Assembly (NCBI GenBank): GCA_030583925.1
Contig: CP129482.1
Coordinates: forward strand, 2,604,001-2,668,000
Source: Anaerolineales bacterium
Lineage (GTDB): Bacteria > Chloroflexota > Anaerolineae > Anaerolineales > Villigracilaceae
DNA: 64,000 nucleotides
Direction: 5' to 3'
Both the position numbers and the translations under genes were made by a program. Under the pieces are notes generated by a model, which was given only the letters and a program-made list of their open reading frames with translations, did not search any database and was not told the origin of the DNA. Below are positions 54,230 through 62,383 of this stretch, in pieces; position 1 is the first letter of the stretch, and the number at the start of each line of letters is the position of its first letter.

Positions 54230-55039
54230 TCATTCAAACGTTTCCATCACCCTCTCCACAAACCTCCACCTCTTCGTCTTGGTGTAATCTCCCTCTTCGG
54301 GATAAAAATATCTCGCATAATCCGCCCAGTTATCGAGCGTGCCGAAGAGATCGTCTTTCTCACCGTTCGATTTGAGATAGCGAGTGATGCGTTTACGGGC
54401 ATGATCGCTCAACGCGTTGTCCCTTTCCCAGCCGACATACATCGCCACCGACTCGGCGAAGTCTTCCACGCGGTTGAAGTTCCAGTCTGAGCCGCTGGGC
54501 TTGTCGCCGTAGAAGTAGCCGCTCCGGTTACAGCCGGGTTTGCGACCGCGCTTACCGGGCTCGTCGGCGCGGACGAATCCATTCAAGTCCGCGAGGCGAA
54601 AGAATTTCCGCATCCACGAAAGAAGCGGAGAGGTGAATCCGCCGGTGAATTTTTCGAGGCGGCGCGAGAGACCCCAGCCGTTGTGCTCGTCCCAGATGTG
54701 AGCGAATTCGTGGACGACGGTCCACGGAGTGAATGAGGCGTTGGCAGAAAAAGTGACCTGTCCCCTCCATGCTTCCCCTCCGTGCGAGCCGATGCTCGCT
54801 TTTTTGACGGTTACGCTTCCCAGATTACTTTTGAATCGGTCATTTCCATTCATAGCATCCGCAAGCAGTGAAAGCGAATCGCGCAACCGTTCCAATTCAG
54901 CAAGCGACCATGTTCCAGCCTTCCACGTTGTGTCACCGACAGACACGTCATCGCCCCAATCCGCGAGGACGGTCACATCGAAGTCCGTTTTGAGGCGGGC
55001 GACTCTTTCGGCGGCGATCGCAGACTCTGAACGATCCAT
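54230..55039 (-). CDS. HEXXH-containing protein, putative metallopeptidase
   Basis: Protein of 269 residues, function unknown, with no signal peptide or membrane helix. The motif HEFAH (110-114) in VVHEFAHIWDEHNGWG is zincin-like. A conserved-looking acidic helix NRVEDFAESVAMYVGW (Glu192, Glu196) downstream could supply the third ligand. Large basic and aromatic patches (GKRGRKPGCNRSGYFYG) follow the active-site region. Peptidase activity is inference. A TATACT box lies six bases before the ATG on the minus strand, another leaderless-type start. Confidence 0.75.
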   Translation of the reverse strand: MDRSESAIAAERVARLKTDFDVTVLADWGDDVSVGDTTWKAGTWSLAELERLRDSLSLLADAMNGNDRFKSNLGSVTVKKASIGSHGGEAWRGQVTFSANASFTPWTVVHEFAHIWDEHNGWGLSRRLEKFTGGFTSPLLSWMRKFFRLADLNGFVRADEPGKRGRKPGCNRSGYFYGDKPSGSDWNFNRVEDFAESVAMYVGWERDNALSDHARKRITRYLKSNGEKDDLFGTLDNWADYARYFYPEEGDYTKTKRWRFVERVMETFE

Positions 55040-55045
55040 GAGAGA

Positions 55046-55051
55046 AGTATA
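55046..55051 (-). promoter_or_regulatory. -10 box before the HEXXH protein gene
   Basis: Reading the minus strand, TATACT (55051-55046) is followed by six bases and ATG at 55039. There is no ribosome site. Confidence 0.4.
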
Positions 55052-55165
55052 ACGGCATTTATAATTTCGGTTCTCTCAAAATCTCTGTGGCAAAGAAAAG
55101 ATTTCGCCCAGCCTTTTCGCCAGTCCATCCGGCGGCGGGCGAAAGTATCCTGTATCGTTTTGAAT

Positions 55166-55177
55166 TACAATTCATTC
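55166..55177 (+). promoter_or_regulatory. -10 box that selects the GTG start of the SH3 lipoprotein
   Basis: TACAAT at 55166-55171 plus six bases precedes GTG at 55178. The spacing matches the other leaderless-type starts and favours GTG 55178 over the TTG at 55160. Confidence 0.4.
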
Positions 55178-56248
55178 GTGATCAAGAAACTTGGTTCGAT
55201 CCTTTGGCTGGCGGCATTTTGCGCGGGTTGCAGTTTTTCGGTGGATGTGATCGAAGCGGAGACGCCGACCGCGTTCATCGTCACCGCGACGCTGCCGCCC
55301 TCGCCGACATTGAAACCCAGCGAGACTCCGCTTCCGCCTCCTCCTACAGGGACGGTTGCCCCGGCTGTGGGAACGACATCCACACAGGTGAATGTGCGCG
55401 CTGAACCGTCCACCGCTGGCGCGGTGATCGGGGTCATACCGGCAAACTTAAATGTGGAAATTGTCGGCAAGGATACTGGCGGAAACTGGTGGCAGATCAA
55501 TTACCCAGCCGGTCAAACGGCGGATGGGAAAGGCTGGGTGACCGCCGAATTCATCACAACACAAGAAGAGCCGAACGTGCCAGTCATCGGAGAGGGAGTG
55601 ACTGCCGTCATTCAGCAGCAACTCAATGTGCGGAGCGGACCCGGCACAAATTTCAATTCGCTCAGTACATTGAACGCGAAGGATGTGGTCACGCTTACGG
55701 GCAAAGATGCAAACGGCGCATGGCTTCAAATCAACTTTGCAACAGGACCCGACGGCAAAGGTTGGATCAATGCCGCGTTCTTGCAGGCGGCGGGAGTTGA
55801 AAATCTTCCTATCGTTTCATCAAGCAACGAAGTGGTTGGGACGGAAACGCCAACGGGCGCGCCCACGCCGTCCACGCCAGCGGCATTGCCCGCGCCAAAC
55901 GACGGCGATTCGCCGTCCGCCCCAGCAGTGAGCGTGACGCTTTCACCGAACGGCGTGAAATCGTTCCAATACTCCAGCGATGTCTCCTCCCCCGTTGGAG
56001 ACGCGGAGGATTGGATCCAGTTCACCCCGTCGGGTGGAACCGTGCTGATCGAATTGGAATGCGAAGGGAGCGGGTCATACGTCGCAGAAGTTTTGTTGAA
56101 TAGCGCGCTCATCCAAAATTTAGTGTGCGGGAAGATCATCCTTGTGCCAACCCTGCCGAATGCCGCGCACACGATCCGTTTTCAATCCGCGCCGACGGGC
56201 GATCTGCAATATACGAAATACACGCTACGAGCGGAGGTCTTTCCTTGA
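55178..56248 (+). CDS. Lipoprotein with two bacterial SH3 domains
   Basis: Predicted lipoprotein of 356 residues: a short signal peptide with lipobox LAAFCAGC and a Thr/Pro linker. Two SH3_3 (SH3b) domains follow: VNVRAEPSTAGAVIGVIPAN with WWQINYPAG...GKGWVTAEF, and LNVRSGPGTNFNSLSTLNAK with WLQINFATG...GKGWINAAF. The C-terminal 100 residues form a beta-rich domain (VSVTLSPNGVKSFQY, WIQFTPSGGTVLIELEC). SH3b domains usually bind peptidoglycan. I chose GTG 55178, with TTG 55160 as alternative. The stop overlaps the next start (TTGA). Confidence 0.85.
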   Translation: MIKKLGSILWLAAFCAGCSFSVDVIEAETPTAFIVTATLPPSPTLKPSETPLPPPPTGTVAPAVGTTSTQVNVRAEPSTAGAVIGVIPANLNVEIVGKDTGGNWWQINYPAGQTADGKGWVTAEFITTQEEPNVPVIGEGVTAVIQQQLNVRSGPGTNFNSLSTLNAKDVVTLTGKDANGAWLQINFATGPDGKGWINAAFLQAAGVENLPIVSSSNEVVGTETPTGAPTPSTPAALPAPNDGDSPSAPAVSVTLSPNGVKSFQYSSDVSSPVGDAEDWIQFTPSGGTVLIELECEGSGSYVAEVLLNSALIQNLVCGKIILVPTLPNAAHTIRFQSAPTGDLQYTKYTLRAEVFP

Positions 56249-57105
56249 TCCCAATTGACGCTTCTGTTTCGGTCCGCGCCGATATCATCCAATCGAAACG
56301 CCGATACGGTTTCTTCTTCGGGGCATCGCTTGGTTTGTTGTTTACCATCGCAACTTGGGGGCTAGACAGTTATTTGTTGTATCAGGCTCACGGGTTACTG
56401 CCGTGGTTGAAACTTGGCGCTGGAGCCATCTTGTGCGGTATTGCTGGCGGAATCGCCGGGGGATTGGCGGCGCGATTAGATAACATCGCTTACGCCGTGC
56501 TGTTGTGGATGGCAACGGCGGTGATTTTTGCGTGGCTGGTCGTTAACCTGCCAACTCGGATCACGCCGCGCCTGATTGAATTTAACGAACCTGAAATTCA
56601 AGGTTTGCTGAACTACACGTACTATCAGGCGTTCAGTTGGCGAGTGGCTGTGGCGTTCGCATGGATCGTGATCTTTGTCGGAATTATGGGCGCGTTACAA
56701 CTTCCCCTCAGCGAATCGGCAATATTTTCCGCCTCCGTTGGAGGCAAAATAGTCCCTGTGATCGTGCTTGTGCTTGTCATGGGCATTTGTGGAAGCCTTG
56801 TAGATAATCTGGTTAATGAACCTCTGCGTTCTGCAACCTTCGCCATCAATGAGATTTTGCAGTTCTCCATCGCGCATGAGGGTCAGGAGGTGGATCCAGC
56901 CGAGGCGCGGGCAATGCATCTCGGATCCTTGCGAGGCGTTCAGGAACTGATAACGCAGGAGTATCGGCTAATTGTCAGCGGGTATGATGAGTTTTTCGGC
57001 AAGGTTCAAGTCCTTGCCCAATTTGAAAACGCATGGGCAGAGTGTACGGTCATTTACAGCCAGCCGACCAATTGCGAGCAGGTCGGCAGCGCCAGAATTC
57101 GATGA
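56245..57105 (+). CDS. Polytopic membrane protein, unknown function
   Basis: Protein of 286 residues with about five hydrophobic segments (FGASLGLLFTIATWG; AGAILCGIAGGIAGGLAAR; LLWMATAVIFAWLVVNL; VAVAFAWIVIFVGIMGALQ; VPVIVLVLVMGICGSL) and a soluble C-terminus (about 215-286). No family recognised. TTG 56245 is chosen because it overlaps the upstream stop (TTGA) and follows a GGAGG site; no ATG start fits. It is translationally coupled to the SH3 lipoprotein. Confidence 0.72.
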   Translation: MIPIDASVSVRADIIQSKRRYGFFFGASLGLLFTIATWGLDSYLLYQAHGLLPWLKLGAGAILCGIAGGIAGGLAARLDNIAYAVLLWMATAVIFAWLVVNLPTRITPRLIEFNEPEIQGLLNYTYYQAFSWRVAVAFAWIVIFVGIMGALQLPLSESAIFSASVGGKIVPVIVLVLVMGICGSLVDNLVNEPLRSATFAINEILQFSIAHEGQEVDPAEARAMHLGSLRGVQELITQEYRLIVSGYDEFFGKVQVLAQFENAWAECTVIYSQPTNCEQVGSARIR

Positions 57106-57157
57106 TATGAAGTTGCGATTGTGACCGATTGTGTAGATGTTTTTTTTATGGTAGAGT

Positions 57158-57175
57158 TAATTCAAATTTTCACAA
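57158..57175 (+). promoter_or_regulatory. Possible Rex operator half-site before rex
   Basis: TTCACAA at 57169-57175 equals one half of the Rex consensus TTGTGAAN4TTCACAA, but the left half is poor. A promoter TTGTGT (57129-57134), 17 bases, TAGAGT (57152-57157) overlaps it. Autoregulation by Rex is plausible but unproven. Confidence 0.35.
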
Positions 57176-57193
57176 CCGCGAGGGACATTCTGC

Positions 57194-57811
57194 ATGAGCG
57201 CTGAAAAGATTCCAGATATTATCATCGGGCGACTGCCTGTCTATTTGCGTGCGCTGCAGAGGCTGTCGGATGCGGGCAAGCCGACTACATCTTCGCAAGA
57301 GTTAGGAGAATTGGTGGGGATTTCGGCAGCGCAGATCCGCAAGGATATTTCACAGTTCGGCGAATTCGGCAAGCAAGGGACGGGGTACTCGATTCCTTTC
57401 CTGATGGAGAAGTTGCGCGACATCTTGAAGATGGACCGCGTGTGGGAGGTGGCGATCGTCGGCATGGGCGACATCGGTCACGCGCTGGCGCATTACAACG
57501 GGTTCGCCAACCGCGGTTTCCATGTGAGCATGGTGTTCGATAACGACCCGAAGAAGATCGGTCGCAAGGTAGGCGATTTTGAGGTGCTGGATACGGCGAC
57601 GTTGAGCGAAAAGATCAAGGGACACAAGATCAAGATCGCCATGTTGTGCGTGCCTGCCGCTTCGGCGCAAGAAGCGGCGGACGAGTTGGTGAGGGCAGGC
57701 ATTAAGGCGATTTTGAATTACGCGCCCGCCAGCATCAATGTGCCGGATGATGTGCGCGTGCAGTACATTGACCCGGTCACGCATTTGCAGAGGATGACGT
57801 ATTATTTGTAG
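57194..57811 (+). CDS. rex: Redox-sensing transcriptional repressor Rex
   Basis: Repressor of 205 residues that senses the NADH/NAD+ ratio and controls fermentation and respiration genes. It shows the winged helix-turn-helix (PTTSSQELGELVGISAAQIR with KDISQFGEFGKQGTGY), the Rossmann-fold loop VAIVGMGDIGHALAHY, and FDNDPKKIGRKVG. The conserved NYAPASINVPDDVRVQYIDP stretch is also present. Full length for the family. A GCGAGGG site precedes the ATG. Monocistronic. Confidence 0.96.
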   Translation: MSAEKIPDIIIGRLPVYLRALQRLSDAGKPTTSSQELGELVGISAAQIRKDISQFGEFGKQGTGYSIPFLMEKLRDILKMDRVWEVAIVGMGDIGHALAHYNGFANRGFHVSMVFDNDPKKIGRKVGDFEVLDTATLSEKIKGHKIKIAMLCVPAASAQEAADELVRAGIKAILNYAPASINVPDDVRVQYIDPVTHLQRMTYYL

Positions 57812-58050
57812 GAGGAAATTAGACTCGCGCCGCCTAACATCCCAATTGAGACAAGTGTTTAGACAGAACGAGCCACCTATAATAGCATTTAGAACAATAT
57901 TGTTGATTTACCAAAGGTTGAGTTAGCAAAGGCTGACGGGCAACAAATTAACATGCAAAGAGCCAAACCAAAAAATATAGACGCACCCGCCGATAAGCCG
58001 CGGTATCAAGCGGATTTGAAAAAGCGGATGCGGAATAAAGGATGTTCCAT
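57812..58050. other. Leader of a cassette-like unit
   Basis: Holds GTTTAGAC (57857-57864), TATAAT (57878-57883), CCCGCCGATAA (57986-57996) and TTTGAAAAAG (58015-58024). The three words GTTTAGAC, CCCGCCGATAA and TTTGAAAAAG recur in the same order after the next gene at 58537-58633. Also holds the 33-codon reading frame 57953-58054. Confidence 0.5.
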
Positions 58051-58054
58051 ATGA
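57953..58054 (+). CDS. Possible 33-residue small protein, coupled to the next gene
   Basis: A reading frame of 33 codons rich in Lys/Arg (MQRAKPKNIDAPADKPRYQA...). Its TGA overlaps the ATG of the following membrane-protein gene (ATGA), which suggests translational coupling. No strong ribosome site was seen and no homologue is recognised. It may be a leader peptide or simply fortuitous. Confidence 0.35.
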   Translation: MQRAKPKNIDAPADKPRYQADLKKRMRNKGCSI

Positions 58055-58533
58055 TACGAAATAGTACCCCTCGCAAAGACAGGCTCGAAAAACTTATCTT
58101 GAACATAGGAAGCATACCTGCCGTTATTGTCGGTGGAGTACTGAGTATTGGCGGCTTGCTTCTTTTATTAGGGTCAATAGGAAGCAGGTCAGAAGGCGCA
58201 TGGGTTGACCCAGCGGGATTCGGACAAGCGCTTGGGGCTATTGCGCTAATTCCAGGGATTATTATGCTAGGTTTATTGTATCTGTGCCGCTTAGGTCCGC
58301 GCAGCACATCCTTGACCATCCTTGGCGCTTGCGTCTATCTTCTTATTGGACTAGCTGGAATTTTCTATTTGATGACGGGGATAAACGAGTTCAATATTGG
58401 TTTAGTAATACCAGCCGCGATTTTGTCCCCTGTTGCCATAATAACAGGCTTATCTTCGTTGCTTGGATGGTGGTTTAGAGGGCTATTTAACCTGAAATCT
58501 GTGGAAGGAAATGGAAACGCTCTAGCAGATTAA
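58051..58533 (+). CDS. Four-helix membrane protein, unknown function
   Basis: Protein of 160 residues with four hydrophobic segments (IPAVIVGGVLSIGGLLLLLG; ALGAIALIPGIIMLGLLYL; LTILGACVYLLIGLAGIFYL; LVIPAAILSPVAIITGLSSL). I do not recognise a family. I chose ATG 58051, with an AAAGGA site and overlap with the small upstream frame; ATG 58042 is possible. The gene sits between diverged direct repeats and its composition is AT-richer than its neighbours, suggesting transfer. Confidence 0.65.
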   Translation: MIRNSTPRKDRLEKLILNIGSIPAVIVGGVLSIGGLLLLLGSIGSRSEGAWVDPAGFGQALGAIALIPGIIMLGLLYLCRLGPRSTSLTILGACVYLLIGLAGIFYLMTGINEFNIGLVIPAAILSPVAIITGLSSLLGWWFRGLFNLKSVEGNGNALAD

Positions 58534-58642
58534 GGCGTTTAGACCTATAAAAAGGTAACATCCTATTATCTGGGAATCTTGCGTCACGCGAACTGCCCGC
58601 CGATAAACAGCAAGTCAGGGCGCTTTGAAAAAGTGAATTCAG

Positions 58643-58684
58643 AAAGACCCTTCGCCTTAGAAGCAGGCATCGGGTCTTTTTCTT
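58643..58684 (+). terminator. Intrinsic terminator after the cassette-like unit
   Basis: AAAGACCC (58643-58650) pairs with GGGTCTTT (58672-58679), with a nested GCCT/AGGC, followed by TCTTTG. Confidence 0.8.
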
Positions 58685-58738
58685 TGAACGGCGATTATGG
58701 GGCAACTGCCAGAAAATCGAAATTTCAAACCGCGATGG

Positions 58739-59233
58739 TCAATACTTCCTCAACCCTATCACTAACCGCGTCAACCCGAGCGCAGCTAACAGGATCAATC
58801 CCACTGCCACTTCAAACGCCAACCGCTTGACATGGATTACCAAACTCAAAAGGGATATTCCAATTCCCAACGCGGCGACCACGCCCACGCGCGCTAGATG
58901 ACGACGCTCCATCCCCGGGATGTCGTCTGTCCGTGTGACAAAGCGGAGGCGGCGGGCAAAATCGGACAAGTCCCAGCCGAGCAAGCCGCCGAGCGCGCCG
59001 AGGAGCATCCAGATCGTTGTGAAATTATTCCATACGCCATACGCCGCGCCGAGAATCACGGCAATGAATGCAATCGAAGATGCCCAATAAATCTTCCGCG
59101 CGTGCGCGACGATCCACACAACAGCAAGCAGGATGAACCAGCGAGCGGAGTCAGTCATCCCTGCTCGCGAATACCCATACGCGAGCGAGGCGCTTCCAAA
59201 AATTACACTGAAGATGAACGCGATTAAGGTCAT
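58739..59233 (-). CDS. Membrane protein, unknown function
   Basis: Protein of 164 residues with four to five hydrophobic segments (TLIAFIFSVIFGSASLAYGY; ILLAVVWIVA; ASSIAFIAVILGAAYGV; VVAALGIGISLLSLVI; VAVGLILLAALGLTRL) and a basic loop (RRLRFVTRTDDIPGMERRHL). No family recognised. It diverges from the DUF309 gene and the shared gap of 55 bases holds the latter's -10 box. Confidence 0.72.
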   Translation of the reverse strand: MTLIAFIFSVIFGSASLAYGYSRAGMTDSARWFILLAVVWIVAHARKIYWASSIAFIAVILGAAYGVWNNFTTIWMLLGALGGLLGWDLSDFARRLRFVTRTDDIPGMERRHLARVGVVAALGIGISLLSLVIHVKRLAFEVAVGLILLAALGLTRLVIGLRKY

Positions 59234-59274
59234 GGCTGGATAAAGATGATCGAAAAAGATTCTACCATCCCGAC

Positions 59275-59288
59275 TATAATCTCAGACG
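59275..59288 (+). promoter_or_regulatory. -10 box before the DUF309 gene
   Basis: TATAAT at 59275-59280 lies eight bases before ATG 59289. There is no ribosome site; a leaderless or near-leaderless start is expected. Confidence 0.45.
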
Positions 59289-59813
59289 ATGAACGATTCT
59301 TCCGATTGCAACGCGCCACTCCACCCCAAAGCCGCCGAGGGACTTCGCCTGTTCAATGAGGGAAAATATTTCGAGGCGCATGAAGCCCTTGAGGAAGCTT
59401 GGCTGGAGGAGAAGGGCAAAGTCCGCGACCTGTATCGCGGCATCCTACAAGTGGGCGTCGCGTACTTGCACATCACGCGCGGAAATTTCAACGGCGCGGT
59501 CAAGGTCTACAAGCGGAGTCAACGCTGGCTGGAGGGTTGGTCCGCTGTCTGCCGGGGAATTTACGTGGAGGAGTTGCGCCGCGACGCGGAAGCGGCGATC
59601 AACGAAGCGCGGAGGTTGGGAGAAAAGCGAATTGGAGAATTTGATCTGAGGGCGCTGAAACCGGTCAGGTGGGAGGAAAGGTCGAGGAAACTGAAGCAGA
59701 CATACGTCTGCGATCGATGCGGAAGCGAAATGGTCGAGAAGAACTGCAAGGTCACTTGTCCTAATTGCGGGAATCGGTTCGATTGTTCGGATCTGAATAT
59801 ATACTTTGATTGA
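59289..59813 (+). CDS. DUF309-family protein with C-terminal zinc ribbon
   Basis: Protein of 174 residues. The N-terminal 115 residues match DUF309 (LFNEGKYFEAHEALEEAWLE, RDLYRGILQVGVAYLHITRG), an all-helical fold with conserved Glu/His/Trp. The C-terminal part adds a zinc ribbon (YVCDRCGSEMVEKNCKVTC with PNCGNRFDC). Function unknown. The added zinc ribbon is not part of the standard domain and suggests binding to nucleic acid or protein. Confidence 0.88.
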   Translation: MNDSSDCNAPLHPKAAEGLRLFNEGKYFEAHEALEEAWLEEKGKVRDLYRGILQVGVAYLHITRGNFNGAVKVYKRSQRWLEGWSAVCRGIYVEELRRDAEAAINEARRLGEKRIGEFDLRALKPVRWEERSRKLKQTYVCDRCGSEMVEKNCKVTCPNCGNRFDCSDLNIYFD

Positions 59814-59833
59814 CAGACGCCAGCCATGCCGCG

Positions 59834-60538
59834 TTATTTCAGAATCCTGAATGTCAAAACGCTTTTTTCAAACGTTTCAAGTTCGGCGTAGAACTCGTTG
59901 ATCTGAGCGAGGAATGTTACATACCAAACCACTCCCCCATCTTGGAAAACGTACGTCAACTCATTGAAGTCGTTGGAGGAGAACCGGGTCTCGACTAAAA
60001 CCCTTATGGCGGGCGCAGTGTTGAGGGTGACATTCCTTCGTTCGACCACTCGCAGCGAGGGCGCGGATACAATCTTTTGATCTATGAAGGTGTCGAGCGA
60101 TTCGGTCGTCAGGGGTTCGTATTGCACAACAACCCATTTAGGGTATAGCGAGGTGGTCTTCGATGCAGGCTGATTCAAGATCAAGTCGGAGACGCCTAGC
60201 AAGGTTGTGCCCTCGGGAAGAGACTTCAATTGTTTATACGTTGTCGGCATCCACATTTCGATGAGCGATGTGTTAAATTGTTTCCATCCACTTGGAATTA
60301 ATTGCTCGTAAGGAATCGCCGTCGGCGCAAGCGTGGGAGTCATCGTCGGCGGTGAGGCTAACGTCACTGTCGGAGGGATGACAGTTGGAATCACCGGTTG
60401 CGGATTCGCCAACGTTAGATTGCCGCCCACGATCAAGTAACTGCCAACACACAAGATCAAACATAGCGCGCCAGCAAGCCCTCCAAGAATGCCCAATTGC
60501 GGAATCGTCATGCCGAGGTATTTACGATTTGAATCCAT
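59834..60538 (-). CDS. Secreted protein with N-terminal membrane helix, unknown function
   Basis: Protein of 234 residues with a membrane helix at about 14-37 (LGILGGLAGALCLILCVGSY), a Thr/Pro-rich linker (QPVIPTVIPPTVTLASPPTM) and a soluble domain (about 82-234) that resembles PsbP/SrtA-type small lipid-anchored proteins (IPSGWKQFNTSLIEMWMPTT, LTYVFQDGGVVWYVTF). That comparison is weak. A GGAGG site precedes the ATG at 60538. Confidence 0.75.
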   Translation of the reverse strand: MDSNRKYLGMTIPQLGILGGLAGALCLILCVGSYLIVGGNLTLANPQPVIPTVIPPTVTLASPPTMTPTLAPTAIPYEQLIPSGWKQFNTSLIEMWMPTTYKQLKSLPEGTTLLGVSDLILNQPASKTTSLYPKWVVVQYEPLTTESLDTFIDQKIVSAPSLRVVERRNVTLNTAPAIRVLVETRFSSNDFNELTYVFQDGGVVWYVTFLAQINEFYAELETFEKSVLTFRILK

Positions 60539-60649
60539 GGATCCTCCACGCGGAAGCGAGGGTAAATTTCAACCATCTTACCCTGCTCGACTACAGATTG
60601 ACCGTTTTAAGTTCATAACCAATGGAACGAGGGCGAGTCGCACGGAAGT

Positions 60650-62323
60650 TTATGGAATTGACATCGGAGTCAACGTCGGCGTGACTGCTGGGATGGGCGT
60701 GGGAATCAACGGCGCCCAGCCGCTGTAATAAAAATAATCGTTGAGGAACGCGGCGCGCTCCTCTTCGGTCATCCAACGCGGGCGGGAATAATCTTCGAGC
60801 ATGGCAGTCAACAATTCAACACCGATGAGTTTGCCGTCGTAGATGACGTAGCGGTCCAAAAACTCGCGGCGGATTCCCTTTGGCATCCAATCCTGGTCGC
60901 CCATCTGGTCGAAAAATAAATTTCCAAGCCCGTAATGGATGAACGCGCCGTCGTAGAATTCCATCATCTGCGCGTAATGCGCCTGAGAACCGCTGACGAT
61001 GGACGCGCCCGAATCAGCCATGAGGCGAAAATCTTTTACTTGTTGAGGGTTCGGGTGCGAATCGTAACTTTCGTTCCATTGAAAGGTTGAAATCACAACG
61101 TAGCCTTGCGATTTCAGCTCGGCGATCTTTTGCGCGAGATAATCAAAGTCGCATGGCGCGGCGCCGGGACGAAAATCACGCGCAGTCGGAAAACGATCCA
61201 CGTCGGGTTTGTTACAACCGATGAAGGCGATCTTGTTGCCGTTCACTTCAAAGAGCGCGGGCTTGAGTGAATCTTGCAAGTCCGCGCCGCCGCCGAAATA
61301 CGGCAAATGATGTTCGTTATAAATTTGAATCGTTTCCAACATGCCTTGCGCGCCGCGGTCGGCGAAGTGATTGCCGGTCAACTCGATCACGTCCGCGCCG
61401 ACGTCGGTGAACAGGTCCATGTATTTCGGATCACTGCAAAACACAAGCGCGGCTTGGTCGGCTTTGGGAAATGTGCATCCCGTAAAAAATGGAATCTCAT
61501 TGCTGATGTGCGCGATGTCGGCTTCGCGCAGCGCGTCGCGAATTTTTTCGCCCGGGTACGTCACGCCTTTGTATTCCATCGTCAGCGCGGTGGCGCGCAC
61601 GAGGGCGGTGACGCCGGTGAGGATGACGGTGGTGAGGTGGGAAGGGTCGTAATTGGAAGAAAGAGAATTGGAGGATTGGAGAATTTGTGGTGATTGAAGT
61701 GTGAAGTTGATTACCAGTGGATACGTTGTGATGTCGAAATTTTTTCGGATGGGAGATTGACCGTCAATGGCGAGGACTTTCCATTTCGGTTGGATGTCTT
61801 CAAACGGGACGATCGCCCAGGCGGATTCTGCCCACGCCGTCGCGAGCAGATCGCCCGTCGAAACGATTCGTATCGCACTTGCGGCTGGCGCGTCCCATAG
61901 GAGAGTCAACGCGTCTCGTGTGGATTCGTCAACGAGGAGGGGAGTCCCATTGAGTAAAATGCCTTGTGTCCAAGCGGTTTGGAGTTGATCGAGCGTCACG
62001 CCGTCTGTCACGGTGGGGAATGGCGCGACGAGCGCGTAGAGCCATGTAATTTTTGTTTCGTTTAAATTTGGATTCGATTCGACGAGTGGCGAGGCGTCGA
62101 GGATGAATTTTTGGGGGGTTAGTTTTTGCGCTTGCTCGCGCAATGACGCGGGGACCGAAGCGCCGATGCGCGGTTCAAATGGCGCGGAGGCAACGGGCTC
62201 GGGAGATGGAGGAGGTGTTGGGGTCGGAGTAGAGACTGGAGACTGGAGACTGGGTGTGGCTTGTGGCGCGCAGGAGGCGAGCAAGGTGAAAAGTATTAAC
62301 AATGGCTGATAGATTTTTTTCAT
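60650..62323 (-). CDS. CapA-family (poly-gamma-glutamate biosynthesis-like) lipoprotein
   Basis: Predicted lipoprotein of 557 residues: lipobox LLASC, then Thr/Pro linkers. The CapA (PGA_cap) metallophosphoesterase-like domain occupies about residues 250-510: HISNEIPFFTGC, VIELTGNHFADRGAQGMLET, YFGGGADLQDSLKPALFEVN, VVISTFQWNESYDSHPNPQQ and FIHYGLGNLFFDQMGDQDW. The GNHxxD signature is clear. The family is linked to anchoring or synthesis of polyglutamate capsules but members have varied roles. Repeat-derived residues LQSPQILQSSNSLSS sit between about 208 and 225. A TATAAT lies nine bases before the ATG. Confidence 0.88.
   Translation of the reverse strand: MKKIYQPLLILFTLLASCAPQATPSLQSPVSTPTPTPPPSPEPVASAPFEPRIGASVPASLREQAQKLTPQKFILDASPLVESNPNLNETKITWLYALVAPFPTVTDGVTLDQLQTAWTQGILLNGTPLLVDESTRDALTLLWDAPAASAIRIVSTGDLLATAWAESAWAIVPFEDIQPKWKVLAIDGQSPIRKNFDITTYPLVINFTLQSPQILQSSNSLSSNYDPSHLTTVILTGVTALVRATALTMEYKGVTYPGEKIRDALREADIAHISNEIPFFTGCTFPKADQAALVFCSDPKYMDLFTDVGADVIELTGNHFADRGAQGMLETIQIYNEHHLPYFGGGADLQDSLKPALFEVNGNKIAFIGCNKPDVDRFPTARDFRPGAAPCDFDYLAQKIAELKSQGYVVISTFQWNESYDSHPNPQQVKDFRLMADSGASIVSGSQAHYAQMMEFYDGAFIHYGLGNLFFDQMGDQDWMPKGIRREFLDRYVIYDGKLIGVELLTAMLEDYSRPRWMTEEERAAFLNDYFYYSGWAPLIPTPIPAVTPTLTPMSIP
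61651..61690. repeat. RATTGGAG repeats inside capA
   Basis: Units AATTGGAA, AATTGGAG, GATTGGAG and AATTTG lie in frame in the CapA-like gene and code for the SSNSLSS/QILQSS stretch. Confidence 0.6.
62231..62255. repeat. ACTGGAG heptamer repeats at the capA N-terminus
   Basis: Three tandem GACTGGA/ACTGGAG units in the linker after the lipobox (residues LQSPVST). Confidence 0.6.
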
Positions 62324-62358
62324 AGCGGCGTGATTATACTCTTCTCCCTCACCCCTAG

Positions 62359-62381
62359 CCCCTCTCCCGCTGGGAGAGGGG
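62359..62381. repeat. Palindrome CCCCTCTCCC/GGGAGAGGGG between menC-like gene and capA
   Basis: Ten-base perfect arms with a three-base loop, two bases from the menC-like stop. It probably terminates the menC-like transcript. The upstream word CCCCTAGCC also occurs in the palindromic zone near 54040. Confidence 0.75.
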
Positions 62382-62383
62382 AA

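Larger units (their letters stand above)
57857..58633. repeat. Diverged direct repeats flanking a small gene
   Basis: Words GTTTAGAC, CCTATAA, CCCGCCGATAA and TTTGAAAAAG occur in the same order at 57857-58024 and 58537-58633, with different spacing between the first two. The intervening unit of about 680 bp holds the small frame and the membrane-protein gene. It resembles a duplicated or cassette-type unit. Confidence 0.5.

Noticed and set aside
57831..57864. Possible integron attC site (GCCTAAC...GTTTAGAC)
   Set aside because: The interval is about 34 bases, shorter than known attC sites, and the inner arms do not form the required imperfect palindrome; the second GTTTAGAC at 58537 also lacks a partner.
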